NCBI GenBank assembly: GCA_037893225.1 | Contig: JAZGUH010000272.1 | Coordinates: forward strand, 2,015,933 to 2,079,932 | Direction: 5' to 3' | Source: Hippasteria phrygiana | Lineage: Eukaryota; Echinodermata; Asteroidea; Valvatida; Goniasteridae | DNA length: 64,000 nucleotides | Translations under genes and position numbers: made by a program | Notes under the pieces: generated by a model | What the model saw: the letters and a program-made list of their open reading frames with translations, nothing else | Told to the model about the DNA's origin: nothing | Databases searched by the model: none | Part shown: in pieces, positions 62,379 through 64,000 of the stretch | How positions within the stretch are numbered: the stretch's first letter is position 1 | How the letters are laid out: the number at the start of each line of letters is the position of its first letter

Positions 62379-64000
62379 AGATTCGTGACCATTTTTTTTG
62401 TAAGGGGGGAGGTGTTGCAGTAAGTGTAGAGAAGGGAGAATATTCTGGAGTTGATTAAACTCCCAATACTGTAGTGTGCAGAAGAAATGTGCGTCGGGTG
62501 TGTTGTAAATTAGAAGGGAGATTTTTTCTCTTTCCTGACGTAGTGTGTGAAGCAATGTAAGAGGTAAGACATCTGCACTAGCAAGCAGGAGGGCGTGGGT
62601 TCGAGTCCAACCCAAGTAAGCCTGTGGTTTTTTTTCCCACAGGCTCTCGTAAAGCATACAGCCATACAGTGCTTCACACATTATGTCAGGATTGGGCAAA
62701 AATCCCCCTTCTAATTCACAATACTGTAGAGCAGCAGGGTGTATGTTCAGAATTTACAGGTGCAGTTATGCCTCTTAGTATGTGTTTTGGTAATTAGGCC
62801 AAAACAAAAACTTGTGTTAGGAAGAAAGGTCGGTCGGTCGATTATTTATAATTTTCCCCCATCCATGCAAACAATATTACATGTCATGTAACTCGGAAGT
62901 CGACTTTTGTAACTTTTAGAGTCGGTCGCGTAGGGCAACACAACTCTGCTCCTACTTTGATATTTTGATATTTAGAAGTAAAGGTGGGTGGAGGGTTGTA
63001 AATCATTTCCCCCATGATTATACTATTAAAAATAGACAATTAACCTTGTGTGAAAGTTGGTTCCGAGTTTTAGGATAACCACTGACCACATGAACAGTCA
63101 TCATGGTGAAATAGATTTTAAACATTTAAATTTTTTTAGTTTAAAGTTGAAAATTGTGATTTAAGTAGAATTGACTCATATAAAATTCCACGGATATTTA
63201 TCCTTCTGGAGGAACCATTTGAAACAGTTTGGTAATCCAAAATCATATTTAAGGTGCATTTGCCTTTTGTCCAGTTTGTAAAAGAGGCATGTCCATTCCT
63301 TGTAGCTTTTAAAAAAATTGGATAGCCTGACGTTTCAAACTTAAGCAAGTTTGCCAGAAACAAACATGGGGGACATACAATTTACAAGCCTTTAGGAAGG
63401 GAGACAATAACGTAATTAGCACAACCGTCATTTGAAACGTTAGGTCTGTTAATTTTGTTGATTTGTATATTTCAGGTCAACCCAGTCAGTTAGCAGTTTA
63501 AATAATTTACATGTACTTTCATAAGATAACCTACAGTTTAACAACTCGCACTGATTAAGAACATATGTGGGTGTGTATGAAAAATGTCTGTGTAATCATA
63601 GAGGAATCCCACAACGACGAGTTTAGCGCCGATCTGCGCACTTCCGCGTTTGAAAACGAGGATCTCAATGTCACAGTAAACAACTTTATGCTGATCGTGC
63701 ACCTGCGCTGCCTTTTATGGCCTGATTCATTAATGCATGAATGAATGTGCCGAAAAGCGTTGTTTTGTTTGCCACTGACATTCTCGCTTTCAACCCGGAA
63801 GTGCAGAAGGGGCTAATGTGAAATTCTTCTATTGGTCAGAGTTGTCCATCACCTGCGAGTGATAAACAAAGCCCCCTACATACAGGACATACTGATTCTG
63901 TGCCGAGCAGAACTTTCTGCTCAGCATCTGCGCCAGCTGAAGAAAAAGATGCAATGACATTTGGGCTCATACATATGTAGGCTGTTTTCATGGATAGTGC
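62379..64000. other. 3' flank of ABHD14-like gene, with one SINE
   Basis: About 62535-62700 is a copy of the SINE seen at 4440 (GGGTTCGAGTCC B box, AAGTAAGCCTGTGGTTTT tail, CTCGTAAAGCATACAG). No strong polyadenylation signal could be chosen. From 62700 to the end I see no gene. Confidence 0.5.

Overview
This window is eukaryotic, intron-containing DNA from an animal. It is repeat-rich, with many miniature inverted-repeat elements, tRNA-derived SINEs, homopolymer tracts and frequent TACATGTA words, and its host genes are split into short exons. The gene content and repeat style suggest a marine invertebrate, perhaps an echinoderm or a relative. That placement is inference; no rRNA or marker gene is present to settle it.

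Host genes: four 5' exons of an aminoacylase-1 (ACY1)-like M20 metallopeptidase lie on the minus strand (10507 down to 6062). A complete five-exon ABHD14-type alpha/beta hydrolase lies on the plus strand (53632 to 62378). Both have consistent splice phases. In vertebrates ACY1 and ABHD14A/B are neighbours, so this looks like an old linkage, here split by about 43 kb of mobile DNA. One lone exon resembling ABCC8/9 (sulfonylurea-receptor type ABC transporter) sits at 5261-5363 on the plus strand.

The main object is a nearly intact Polinton/Maverick (adintovirus-like) virus-type transposon at 34860-53042. It has a 5-6 bp target duplication (CAGCG/A), about 0.29 kb terminal inverted repeats and an intronless gene set: protein-primed family B DNA polymerase with an N-terminal Cys/His domain; duplicated, broken penton-like genes; a 592-aa membrane-anchored protein; an RVE integrase; a small membrane protein; a double-jelly-roll-type major capsid candidate; an A32/FtsK-like packaging ATPase; and six further probable structural or membrane proteins. 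I see no adenain-type protease. The right inverted repeat is interrupted by a 2.3-kb insert holding 18 perfect TGACGTCA (CRE) octamers, many in pairs 11 bp apart. A -1-frame extension after the last gene encodes PPSY and PSAP, resembling retroviral late-domain motifs.

Layout: 1-5.2 kb, noncoding DNA with repeats; 5.2-10.5 kb, ABCC-like exon and ACY1 exons; 12.6-18.3 kb, a large foldback element with ~200-bp internal repeats; 18.7-20.2 kb, a broken Ty3-type gag with primer-binding site and LTR edge; 21.9-25.8 kb, a TIR element filled with ~265-bp tandem repeats; 26-32.5 kb, several palindromic MITEs, SINEs and a mariner-type fragment; 33.3-34.7 kb, a decayed LINE; 34.86-53.04 kb, the Polinton; 53.6-62.4 kb, ABHD14 with a LINE tail, a Tc1 relic and a hAT MITE in its introns. 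All identifications rest on reading translations and remembered family motifs; no database search was run.
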